A stretch of DNA of 64,000 nucleotides from Marilutibacter chinensis (GTDB taxonomy: Bacteria > Pseudomonadota > Gammaproteobacteria > Xanthomonadales > Xanthomonadaceae). Made by a program: the position numbers and the translations under genes. The notes beneath the pieces are model-generated. The model searched no databases. It was not told where the DNA came from and was given only the letters and a program-made list of their open reading frames with translations. Positions 43,351-50,344 of the stretch are shown piece after piece; the first letter of the stretch is position 1; each line of letters begins with the position of its first letter. The DNA lies in NCBI RefSeq assembly GCF_021725675.1, contig NZ_JAKJPO010000003.1, positions 124,001-188,000 on the forward strand, in the 5' to 3' direction.

Positions 43351-43436
43351 CGTAGCCCGGGCAAGGCCAAGGGCCGCACCCGGATGCATTGCCTGTCACC
43401 TCAACGCCCGGGTGCGCGGCGCTTACCCGGGCTGCG
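43351..43436. repeat. Inverted REP-like pair
   Basis: Arm 43351-43383 begins CGTAGCCCGGGCAAGG and ends CGCACCCGG; arm 43405-43436 is its imperfect complement (CCCGGGTGCG ... CTTACCCGGGCTGCG). REP-like pairs of this AGCCCGGG-type wording are widespread in gammaproteobacterial spacers. It follows the VOC gene and could end its transcript. Confidence 0.6.
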
Positions 43437-43461
43437 CTGGCTGGCTTGAGATTTTGATTTC

Positions 43462-43745
43462 GACCTTCGCGACTTAAAGCCCGCCGAGCACCGGAAAGGG
43501 CGGCGGCCGAAGAGGTGCCCATGTCTGAGTGCCGCGAAGCGGCGCGAGTTTGGGCACCGTGCCGCCGGCCTTGAGGAGCGCAGGGAACCGGGACGGCGCA
43601 GCCGTCCCGGCGGGCGTCAGGAGCCAGCGGTTTTGGTTACTTTTGCCAAGACAAAAGTAACCCGCCGAAAGGCGGAAGCCTTTGATCCTGTTCCAAAAAC
43701 AAGGGACACACTCACTCACCCACACGGGAAAATGAACCTGACCCT
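43462..43745. repeat. 285-bp dispersed repeat, copy 1
   Basis: This copy and the one at 43812-44096 are the same for nearly every base, apart from a few substitutions and one extra base in copy 2. They start GACCTTCGCGACTTAAAGC and end AATGAACCTGACCC. Inside is a near-perfect palindrome GGTTACTTTTGCCAAGACAAAAGTAACC, a typical hairpin, plus GGGACGGC/GCCGTCCC. Short open frames on both strands repeat in both copies and are not considered genes. Confidence 0.92.
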
Positions 43746-43811
43746 ATTTTTTTCGGCTGATCGTTGTCCAGCAAGGCAACAGCGAACACCGTTGCCGTTG
43801 ATCTTGACGTT

Positions 43812-44096
43812 GACCTTCGCGACTTAAAGCCCGCCGAGCACCGGAAAGGGCGGTGGCCGAAGAGGTGCCCATGTTTGAGTGCCGCGAAGCGGCGCGAGTT
43901 TGGGCACCGTGCCGCCGGCCTTGAGGAGCGCAGGGAACCGGGACGGCGCAGCCGTCCCGGCGGGCGTCAGGAGCCAGCGGTTTTGGTTACTTTTGCCAAG
44001 ACAAAAGTAACCCGCCGAAAGGCGGAAGCCTTTGATCCTGTTCCAAAGAACAAGGGACACGCTCACTCACCCACACGGGAAAATGAACCTGACCCC
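43812..44096. repeat. 285-bp dispersed repeat, copy 2
   Basis: Direct repeat of copy 1, 350 bp further on, ending 17 bp past the stop of the KAP NTPase gene. The 66 bp between the copies are lower in G+C. Together they fill the 818-bp gap 43296-44113, in which I see no gene. Direct repeats of this length can recombine or mark an insertion edge. Confidence 0.92.
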
Positions 44097-44113
44097 TTAT
44101 GTCCGCTGTGAAT

Positions 44114-45634
44114 CTACCCTGGACCGGCGAAGAAGCCCGCATCTCGAACTGCCGCGGGGTAGCCAGCAATAGCTGGCACTCTCTTGGATCCTCGAACCAA
44201 GTCCTGATAGACATGCTCTGCGAGCGCAGATGGGTAGTCATACCCGTCTGAAAAGGCTTCCTGCCGAAGCGATTCTGAACTCGCATGACACATATCAATG
44301 TACTTACCTATGACGACAGAAAGCACGACCTCTCTGTTTTCGACACGACGACGAAGCCCCTCATCAGCAACCACTATCTGCTGATAGCGGATTCTGGGAT
44401 CACTCTTCAATGTCTCAGCAATAAATCCTCTTACGTCTCGATTACGAATCTCACCACTTACCAAAACACCAAGCGACTCACGATCAGAAACATATAATGC
44501 ACAAAGATAAAACAACCAGAGAAGATGCAGAGGATCACGTTCAGAGAGGCCAGCTTGAACTTCATTCGCTAACCGAAGCGCTTGCTTCTGTGTCCTCACA
44601 TCCCCTGGGATGACAGCGCTCGACACAAGCGTCCAAACATAAAGACCATCATGTTCTTGACCATCAGGAAGCCCAGTGACAACCGGCCCTTCCCTATGAG
44701 CTTCAAATATTTCGGAAGCAATGACTTGATACATATCCCCCTTCGGCTCAGGCAGTAGGTATTCATGATCGAACATCCGCCTGAGATACCGGCGACCATC
44801 AAAATCGCCGCCGTACACTCCTCGAATAGAGTTCTGGAATTGCATCAAGTTGGTCGAGACAACGAAGGCGACCCCCCGAATCCCAAAAATGTGCTTTACC
44901 TCTTCGAGCAACTTAATTGCATACGATGGCCTACATCTATCCAACTCATCCACAAAAACGAAAAGAGGAAGAACAGCACCGGCCTGACTGCAAACCAGCT
45001 CCAAAAGGCTCGCCAGATTACTCCTGAAATCAGCAAGCGATCGCTGCCTTTTCTCGTGACTAGCCAAAGCGCTTTCAAAGAATTTGTCTAACGCTTCGTT
45101 GAGCTCTTTAGAGTCGTTATCAGCGTCATCAGTCTGATCTACTGAGTCAAAGGAGTCCATCAGTTGATCGATCGCAACACCCGTAAACTTCTTCACCATT
45201 CCACGAGCAATTACACCTGTTGCAGGGAGAACAGCGCTTCTGAGATCCCTAATTGAGCGCTTCGTGAGGTCCGCAGCCGTCTCCGCCAACCTCTTCTTGG
45301 CAGGGATTCTTGACTCCCACTCCTTCAATCCCTGCAAGATCGCGGACATCAGAGCAATTGCAGGCTGATCTCCGTCATCATTCTCCCAAGCGTCGAAATA
45401 AATCACAGGGTGCCCAGCTTCTTTCAGGTCTTCTGCCCAGTTCTTGACAAAGAATGTTTTTCCAGCCCCCCAGTCCGCATCGATTGCGACAGTTGCTCCG
45501 CCGCCCTCACCTTGCTGCATGCGCTGAGACCTGGCAGTAATGACCTTCGTCAGGTAGTCCGCAAATGGCTTGCGATCAAACGCGTCGCCACTCCAAGGCT
45601 CCTTGCGCTGAGTTTGCTCACCGTCATCAGGCAT
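44114..45634 (-). CDS. KAP-family P-loop NTPase, candidate phage-exclusion protein
   Basis: 506 residues. Walker A is DWGAGKTFF (Lys59, Thr60), Walker B is LFVFVDELDRC (224-234), and a weakly hydrophobic stretch between them (about 128-160) takes the place of the membrane segment usual in KAP proteins. FDAWEND (80-86) is the conserved segment after Walker A. KAP NTPases are named after Kidins220/ARMS and PifA; PifA of plasmid F stops phage T7, so defence is the leading guess, though many members are untested. Codon use and base composition are clearly lower in G+C than the neighbours, suggesting transfer. It stands alone, between the repeat pair and nrdJb (52 bp away). The ribosome site is weak. 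Confidence 0.88.
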   Translation of the reverse strand: MPDDGEQTQRKEPWSGDAFDRKPFADYLTKVITARSQRMQQGEGGGATVAIDADWGAGKTFFVKNWAEDLKEAGHPVIYFDAWENDDGDQPAIALMSAILQGLKEWESRIPAKKRLAETAADLTKRSIRDLRSAVLPATGVIARGMVKKFTGVAIDQLMDSFDSVDQTDDADNDSKELNEALDKFFESALASHEKRQRSLADFRSNLASLLELVCSQAGAVLPLFVFVDELDRCRPSYAIKLLEEVKHIFGIRGVAFVVSTNLMQFQNSIRGVYGGDFDGRRYLRRMFDHEYLLPEPKGDMYQVIASEIFEAHREGPVVTGLPDGQEHDGLYVWTLVSSAVIPGDVRTQKQALRLANEVQAGLSERDPLHLLWLFYLCALYVSDRESLGVLVSGEIRNRDVRGFIAETLKSDPRIRYQQIVVADEGLRRRVENREVVLSVVIGKYIDMCHASSESLRQEAFSDGYDYPSALAEHVYQDLVRGSKRVPAIAGYPAAVRDAGFFAGPG

Positions 45635-45686
45635 GCTTTAGTCCGCTTGAGCTGGTTCTAAATGAAATGTGCTTATTCGAAACCAC

Positions 45687-46547
45687 TCACCCACACTTGG
45701 AATAACCACAATTCAAACAAGTAGCACACCCGTCCATGATGACGAGCGCCTTGGTATTGCACTTGTGGCACATGGTCGCCGACGGCGGGAACGACACGCC
45801 GCCGTCGCCGGTGACTTCGACGTCTTCCTCGCGACGCTCGGGGCGCACGCGGGGTTCGGGGAACAGTTCGCCGCTGCGGTCGTCGGTGACGACCGGGGCC
45901 TCGACGACCGGCGGCGCGCCGGCCGGGCTTATTTCAGAGTTTTTTTTTGAGTCGAGCGCGGCGTAGGCGGCGCGTTTCTCGGCGATCAGCTTGCGCTGGG
46001 CTTCGCTCATCTCCGGATCCTTGATCATGCCGATCGACTTGAGGTGGTCCTCGACGATGCTGCCCAGCTCGGCGACCAGCGACGGCATGTAGACGCCGCC
46101 GGCCTTGAAGTAGCCGCCGCGCGGGTCGAACACGGCCTTCATCTCCTCGACCAGGAAGGTCACGTCGCCGCCCTTGCGGAACACCGCGGACATGATCCGG
46201 GTCAGCGCGACGATCCACTGGAAGTGGTCCATGTTCTTGGAGTTGATGAAGATCTCGAACGGCCGGCGCTGTTCGAATTCGCTGCCGGCATTGAGCACGA
46301 TGTCGTTGATCGTCACGTACAGGGCGTGCTCGAACAGCGGCGTCTTGAGCTTGTAGGTGGAGCCGATCAGGGTCTCGGGACGCTCGATGCGCTCGTGCAT
46401 CTGGATGACGTTGCTGGCCTGGGCCTCGGCGGCTTCGGCAGCCTCGCGCTTCACCGCTTCGGCCTTGGCGACCTCGGCCTGCCTGGCCTTGTCTTCCGGG
46501 GTGACGACGCTGTAGCCCTTGATTTTCTTGTCGATCTTGACGGCCAT
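45687..46547 (-). CDS. nrdJb: NrdJb: small subunit of split class II (B12) ribonucleotide reductase
   Basis: 286 residues. The protein supplies the C-terminal part of the reductase, which in the split (Pseudomonas-type) arrangement is a separate chain from NrdJa. Visible parts: KIDKKIKGYSVV, a charged Ala/Glu/Lys helix (20-45), then the conserved TSCPA-like region (LIGSTYKLKTPLFEHALYVTINDIVLNAG, PFEIFINSKNMDHFQWIVALTRIMSAVFRKGGD). At the end, a zinc ribbon CHKCNTKALVIMDGCATCLNCGYSKCG provides the redox cysteines. An A9 run at codons 200-203 lies between the domains (separate entry). It is on the same strand as nrdJa but separated by the histone-like gene. Confidence 0.88.
   Translation of the reverse strand: MAVKIDKKIKGYSVVTPEDKARQAEVAKAEAVKREAAEAAEAQASNVIQMHERIERPETLIGSTYKLKTPLFEHALYVTINDIVLNAGSEFEQRRPFEIFINSKNMDHFQWIVALTRIMSAVFRKGGDVTFLVEEMKAVFDPRGGYFKAGGVYMPSLVAELGSIVEDHLKSIGMIKDPEMSEAQRKLIAEKRAAYAALDSKKNSEISPAGAPPVVEAPVVTDDRSGELFPEPRVRPERREEDVEVTGDGGVSFPPSATMCHKCNTKALVIMDGCATCLNCGYSKCG
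45940..45948 (-). other. A9 homopolymer in the nrdJb coding strand (possible slippage site)
   Basis: The mRNA reads UCA AAA AAA AAC at codons 200-203. Loss of one A gives a UAA stop six codons after Ser200; gain of one A gives UGA five codons after it. Both remove the last 80 residues, including the zinc ribbon. The tract and the ~20 bases after it are AT-rich inside a G+C-rich gene, which suggests selection or recent change. Confidence 0.7.
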
Positions 46548-46630
46548 CGGCCCTTAGCTCCTGATGCGTTGTTGCGGTGATGCGCGCCGGGACGCGTGCT
46601 GCGGATGCGTCTTCGGCGGGTCTGCCGGAT

Positions 46631-46654
46631 CCCTCCCCCGCGCACGGGGGAGGG
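46631..46654 (-). terminator. Strong hairpin after the histone-like gene
   Basis: CCCTCCCCCG (46631-46640) and CGGGGGAGGG (46645-46654) form a perfect 10-bp stem with the loop CGCA, 20 bases past the histone-like stop codon and 84 bases before nrdJb. It may end that transcript or attenuate nrdJb. Confidence 0.6.
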
Positions 46655-46674
46655 GGTTACGGCTCGGGGCTTGC

Positions 46675-47229
46675 CTACTTCTTTTTCGCCGCCTTCTTGG
46701 GAGCGGCCTTCTTCACGGCTTTCTTCGCTGCCGGTTTCCTCACGGCCTTCCTGGCCGCCTTCTTCGGTGCGGCTTTCTTCACCGCCTTCTTCGGAGCCGC
46801 CTTCTTCGCGGCTTTCTTCGGTGCGGCCTTCTTCACTGCCTTCTTCGCAGCCGCCTTCTTCGGTGCGGCCTTCCTGGTCGCTTTCTTCGCAGCCACCTTC
46901 CTGGCGGCGGGCTTCTTCGCAGCCTTCTTCGCGGCCTTCTTCGCCTTCAGGGCGGCGGCTTCCTTCTTGGCGCCGGCGCTGGCCGCGGCCAGTTTCTTCT
47001 TCGCGGTGCTGACCGCCTTCTTGGCGGCCTTCTTCGCCTTGGCGACGGTCTTGCCGGCGTCCTTGGCGGTCTTCTCGGCGTTCTTGCGGGCCTTGGCGGC
47101 CGCCTTGCGCACCGACTTGACGACGTCCTCGGCCTTGTGGGCGATGCCGCCGCCGATGCTGGACGCGGTCTCCATCACGTTGTCGGCGGCCTGCGACAGC
47201 GTCGCCGTTACTCCATTGCCGTTGCTCAT
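46675..47229 (-). CDS. Histone H1-like / AlgP-type Lys-Ala-Pro-rich protein
   Basis: 184 residues. The first 35 are a normal mix (MSNGNGVTATLSQAADNVMETASS). The rest is almost only Lys, Ala, Arg and Pro, with repeats of the KKAAPKKAAKKA type from about 100 to the end. Such tails bind DNA without sequence preference, like eukaryotic H1, Hc1 and AlgP. It probably compacts DNA or affects transcription. The repeat region is prone to copy-number change in frame-keeping steps. GGAGG stands before the ATG at 47227-47229. It is placed between the two reductase genes. Confidence 0.88.
   Translation of the reverse strand: MSNGNGVTATLSQAADNVMETASSIGGGIAHKAEDVVKSVRKAAAKARKNAEKTAKDAGKTVAKAKKAAKKAVSTAKKKLAAASAGAKKEAAALKAKKAAKKAAKKPAARKVAAKKATRKAAPKKAAAKKAVKKAAPKKAAKKAAPKKAVKKAAPKKAARKAVRKPAAKKAVKKAAPKKAAKKK
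46684..46935 (-). repeat. In-gene tandem repeats coding for KKAAPKKA units
   Basis: Short related units (coding AAG/AAA-rich Lys-Lys-Ala-Ala-Pro blocks) repeat through the C-terminal half of the histone-like gene with small variations. The repeats keep the frame. Confidence 0.75.
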
Positions 47230-47533
47230 GTGCCCTCCTCGCGGGCGTATCCGTTTCGATCTTGTGGTTGAGTCAACAACTGTCTGGAACCTCATGGAGC
47301 GCCGGGCGATACCGCGTGCCGATGCCGGACCTGGTCGGGCGGTGCTCCAATGGCGATGCTATACCTGCCGTGCACGCAATCAAGATGGTCGCGGGCGCGG
47401 CGGGCAGGGCCTCTGGAGCCGGGTGGCGGCCGCCGTTTCCGCCACCCCGGGACGGTCCGGCCGTCCCCGCCGCGGACCCGGTGCGGACACCGGGCCGGAA
47501 CCTCGACGACCGCGCCCTCGGGCGCGGTCAGAG
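47230..47533. other. 304-bp spacer between nrdJa and the histone-like gene
   Basis: It contains the nrdJa terminator hairpin at one end and, presumably, the histone-like gene promoter on the minus strand. I see no gene in it. Confidence 0.4.
47508..47529 (-). terminator. Terminator hairpin of nrdJa
   Basis: GACCGCGCCC (47508-47517) and GGGCGCGGTC (47520-47529) are fully complementary (10 bp; loop of 2, or 4 if the top pair is open). The stem begins 4 bases past the nrdJa stop. No T run. Confidence 0.65.
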
Positions 47534-49681
47534 TCAGAACTTGCCGTAGTAGCCCTCCTTGAGGGCGTCGAACAGGTTGGCGGCGGTATGCATCTCGCCG
47601 TCGTACTCGATCTGCTCGTTGCCCTTGACCTCGACCACCTGGCCGTCCTCGAGCTCGAAGCGGTAGGTGGTGTTCTCCAGGTCGGTCTCCTTGACCAGCA
47701 CGCCCTGGAACGCGGCGGGGTTGAAGCGGAACGTGGTGCAGCCCTTCAGGCCCTGCTTGTGGGCGTAGGTGTAGATGTCCTTGAAGTCCTCGTACGGGTA
47801 GTCGGTCGGGACGTTCGCGGTCTTGGAGATCGAGCTGTCGACCCACTTCTGGGCGGCGGCCTGGACGTCGACGTGCGCCTTCGGGGTGATGTCGTCGGCG
47901 GCGATGAAGTAGTCCGGCAGCTTCGCGGCCGCGTCGTCGCTGAACGGCATCGCCTTCGGGTTGACCAGTTCGCGGTAGGCGAGCAGCTCGAACGAGAACA
48001 CGTCGACCTTTTCCTTCGACTTCTTGCCCTCGCGGATCACGTTGCGGCTGTAGTGGTGCGCGAACGAGGGCTCGATGCCGTTGGAGGCGTTGTTGGCCAG
48101 CGACAGCGAGATGGTGCCGGTCGGGGCGATCGAGCTGTGGTGGGTGAAGCGGCAGCCGACCTCGGCCAGCTCGTCGACCAGCTGCGGGGCGGCCTCGGCG
48201 ACGCGCTGCATGTAGCGGCTGTAGCGCGCGTGCAGGACCTTGCCGGGGATCTCCTGGCCGACCTTCCAGCCGTCCTTCTTCATCTCCGGGCGCTTGCGCA
48301 GCATCTCGGCGGTGACCTCGAAGCGCTCCTCCATGATCGGCGCCGGGCCCTTCTCGCGGGCCAGCTCCAGGCCCATCTCCCAGCCGGCGATGGCCATTTC
48401 CTTCGCGATGCGCTCGGTGAACTCGCAGGAGTCGGCCTCGCCGTACTTCATCCGCAGCATGGTCAGGGTGCTGCCCAGGCCCAGGAAGCCCATGCCGTGG
48501 CGGCGCTTGCGCATGATCTCGTCGCGCTGCTGCTGCAACGGCAGGCCGTTGATCTCGACCACGTTGTCGAGCATGCGGGTGAAGACGCGGACGACCTCCT
48601 TGTACTCCTCCCAGTCGAACTCGGCCTTGTCGGTGAACGGGTGGCGGACGAACTTGGTCAGGTTGACCGAGCCGAGCAGGCAGGCGCCGTACGGCGGCAG
48701 CGGCTGCTCGCCGCAGGGGTTGGTCGCGCGGATGTTCTCGCACCACCAGTTGTTGTTCATCTCGTTGACGCGGTCGATCAGGATGAAGCCCGGCTCGGCG
48801 TAGTCGTACGTCGAGACCATGATCATGTCCCACAGGTGCCGCGCGCGGATGTGGCCGTAGATCTTGCAGGCGACCAGGCCGTCGTCGCGGACGATGTAGT
48901 TGCGGTGGGTCGGCCACTCGCGCCAGACCACCTGTTCGGGGTTGGCCAGGTCGAGGTCGGTCTTCTCCTTGGTGTTCAGCGGGAACACCAGCGGCCAGTC
49001 GGCGTCGTCCTCCACCGCCTGCATGAAGCCGTCGGTGATCAGCAGCGACAGGTTGAACTGGCGCAGGCGGCCATCCTCGCGCTTGGCGCGGATGAAGTCC
49101 TTCACGTCCGGGTGGGACACGTCGAAGGTGCCCATCTGGGCGCCGCGGCGGCCGCCGGCCGAGGACACGGTGAAGCACATCTTGTCGTAGATGTCCATGA
49201 ACGACATCGGGCCGGAGGTGTAGGCGCCGGCGCCAGCGACGAAGGCGCCGCGCGGGCGCAGGGTGCTGAACTCGTAACCGATGCCGCAGCCGGCCTTCAG
49301 GGTCAGGCCGGCCTCGTGGACCTTCTCCAGGATGCCGTCCATCGAGTCCTCGATGGTGCCCGACACGGTGCAGTTGATCGTGCTGGTCGCCGGCTTGTGC
49401 TCGAGCGCGCCCGCGTTGGAGGTGATGCGGCCGGCGGGGATCGCCCCTCGGCGCAGCGCCCAGACGAAGCGGTCGTACCAGTACTGCTGCTTCTCGCTGC
49501 CGGGCTCGGCGTCGGCCAGCGCCCTGGCGACGCGCTTGTAGGTCGCGTCGATGTCCTCGTCCACCGCCTCGCCGGTCTTGGTCTTCAACCGGTATTTCTT
49601 GTCCCAGATGTCCAGGGATGCCGGCTGCAGTTGGATATCCCGTGCCGCCGGTTTCACTGCCTCGAGGCGCACCGTACTCAT
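47534..49681 (-). CDS. nrdJa: NrdJa: adenosylcobalamin-dependent (class II) ribonucleoside-diphosphate reductase, catalytic chain
   Basis: 715 residues. This is the ten-stranded barrel that makes deoxynucleotides with a B12-derived thiyl radical, working with or without oxygen. Family marks: TSTINCTVSGTIEDSMDG with an active-site Cys, KAGCGIGYEFSTLRPRGAFV, SSAGGRRGAQMGTFDVSHPDV, the NPCGEQPLPPYGACLLGSVNLT finger with substrate-site residues, RRHGMGFLGLGSTLTML, and SSIAPTGTISLSLANNASNGIEP. It lacks the C-terminal zinc-ribbon, which NrdJb supplies. ATG at 49679-49681; GAGGAGA upstream. A class I or III enzyme is not in the window. Confidence 0.95.
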   Translation of the reverse strand: MSTVRLEAVKPAARDIQLQPASLDIWDKKYRLKTKTGEAVDEDIDATYKRVARALADAEPGSEKQQYWYDRFVWALRRGAIPAGRITSNAGALEHKPATSTINCTVSGTIEDSMDGILEKVHEAGLTLKAGCGIGYEFSTLRPRGAFVAGAGAYTSGPMSFMDIYDKMCFTVSSAGGRRGAQMGTFDVSHPDVKDFIRAKREDGRLRQFNLSLLITDGFMQAVEDDADWPLVFPLNTKEKTDLDLANPEQVVWREWPTHRNYIVRDDGLVACKIYGHIRARHLWDMIMVSTYDYAEPGFILIDRVNEMNNNWWCENIRATNPCGEQPLPPYGACLLGSVNLTKFVRHPFTDKAEFDWEEYKEVVRVFTRMLDNVVEINGLPLQQQRDEIMRKRRHGMGFLGLGSTLTMLRMKYGEADSCEFTERIAKEMAIAGWEMGLELAREKGPAPIMEERFEVTAEMLRKRPEMKKDGWKVGQEIPGKVLHARYSRYMQRVAEAAPQLVDELAEVGCRFTHHSSIAPTGTISLSLANNASNGIEPSFAHHYSRNVIREGKKSKEKVDVFSFELLAYRELVNPKAMPFSDDAAAKLPDYFIAADDITPKAHVDVQAAAQKWVDSSISKTANVPTDYPYEDFKDIYTYAHKQGLKGCTTFRFNPAAFQGVLVKETDLENTTYRFELEDGQVVEVKGNEQIEYDGEMHTAANLFDALKEGYYGKF

Positions 49682-49964
49682 GCTGTTCCTGTCTCCTCGT
49701 TCGGGTCCGGTGGTGATCCGGGCCTCTTCATTCGTTCTGATTGTGTTGACCGCGCACACCGTCCCTGGCGCCGTCCATGGCGCGCCCCGCGCGGGAGGCG
49801 CCCTGCGCGTCGGCGGTTGCCGACGCGCATGCCCGCGGCAGCGCTCGACGCGCCGCGGTGTATCCGTGTTGTCCTGGACCAAACTGCCGTGACTGCGCCA
49901 CTGCACGTCCCCTGCGAGATTGCCTGGGCACCGGGCCGACCCAAGCCGAACACCGTGCCGTGTC

Positions 49965-50010
49965 ACAACCCTTGGGTTCACATCGCGATCACAACCACTA
50001 GATGTTGTGT
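49965..50010 (-). promoter_or_regulatory. Probable NrdR operator (two boxes) of nrdJa
   Basis: CCACTAGATGTTGTGT (49995-50010) matches 13 of 16 positions of the NrdR box consensus acaCTATATATTGTgt. The partly symmetrical ACAACCCTTGGGTTCA (49965-49980) lies 30 bp away, three helical turns, as NrdR pairs do, but its own match is poor. The position just downstream of the predicted promoter suits repression. Confidence 0.55.
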
Positions 50011-50026
50011 CGCTCGCAGGGGTTCC

Positions 50027-50055
50027 AAGCTACGCGCGGCCCCGGAGGCTGTCAA
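50027..50055 (-). promoter_or_regulatory. Predicted sigma-70 promoter of nrdJa
   Basis: On the minus strand TTGACA (50055-50050) is followed after 17 bases by TAGCTT (50032-50027), a good -35 and a poor -10. The start would be near 50020, next to the NrdR-like box. Confidence 0.45.
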
Positions 50056-50344
50056 CGGTTTTTTGATGTCGGTCACGCAGTTTGCGGCCGGCGCCCTGCA
50101 TCGCCCGTGATCGTGGTCGCGTCGCCGCGACGATGTCCTGCCGCCCGTCCGATTCCCGTCAATGTTCCCGTCCGACCCGTCCTCCGACTCCCGCTCGCGT
50201 GGCGGTCGTGAGACCCGGACCTTGCGTCTTGCGGGCCGGTCGAACCGGTACCTCCGCATGGCACCAGGATTCGTTTCATCGACGATTTAGCGCGGATGCA
50301 GGAGACTGAACCTGAACGAGTCCACCGATGAGCGCCCACCCATC

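Larger units (their letters stand above)
49682..50344. other. 663-bp divergent spacer of nrdJa and degP/Q
   Basis: No gene is seen. It holds the nrdJa promoter and NrdR-like boxes (separate entries) and the promoter of the protease gene, which I could not place. A B12 riboswitch was looked for (CAGTGGC/B12-box-like elements) and not found. Confidence 0.5.

Noticed and set aside
43474..44066. Repeated short open frames (80-115 codons) within the 285-bp repeats
   Set aside because: They occur identically in both copies, follow the palindromes, and lack ribosome sites; they are products of the repeat sequence.
46577..50110. Very long open frame (1177 codons) on the plus strand across the nrdJ region
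   Set aside because: It is antisense to nrdJa and the histone-like gene, has low-complexity composition and no domain. Long antisense frames are expected in G+C-rich DNA.
49682..50344. Cobalamin riboswitch upstream of nrdJa
   Set aside because: I looked for the B12 box and its conserved stems on the minus strand and found none; the NrdR-like boxes explain the region better.
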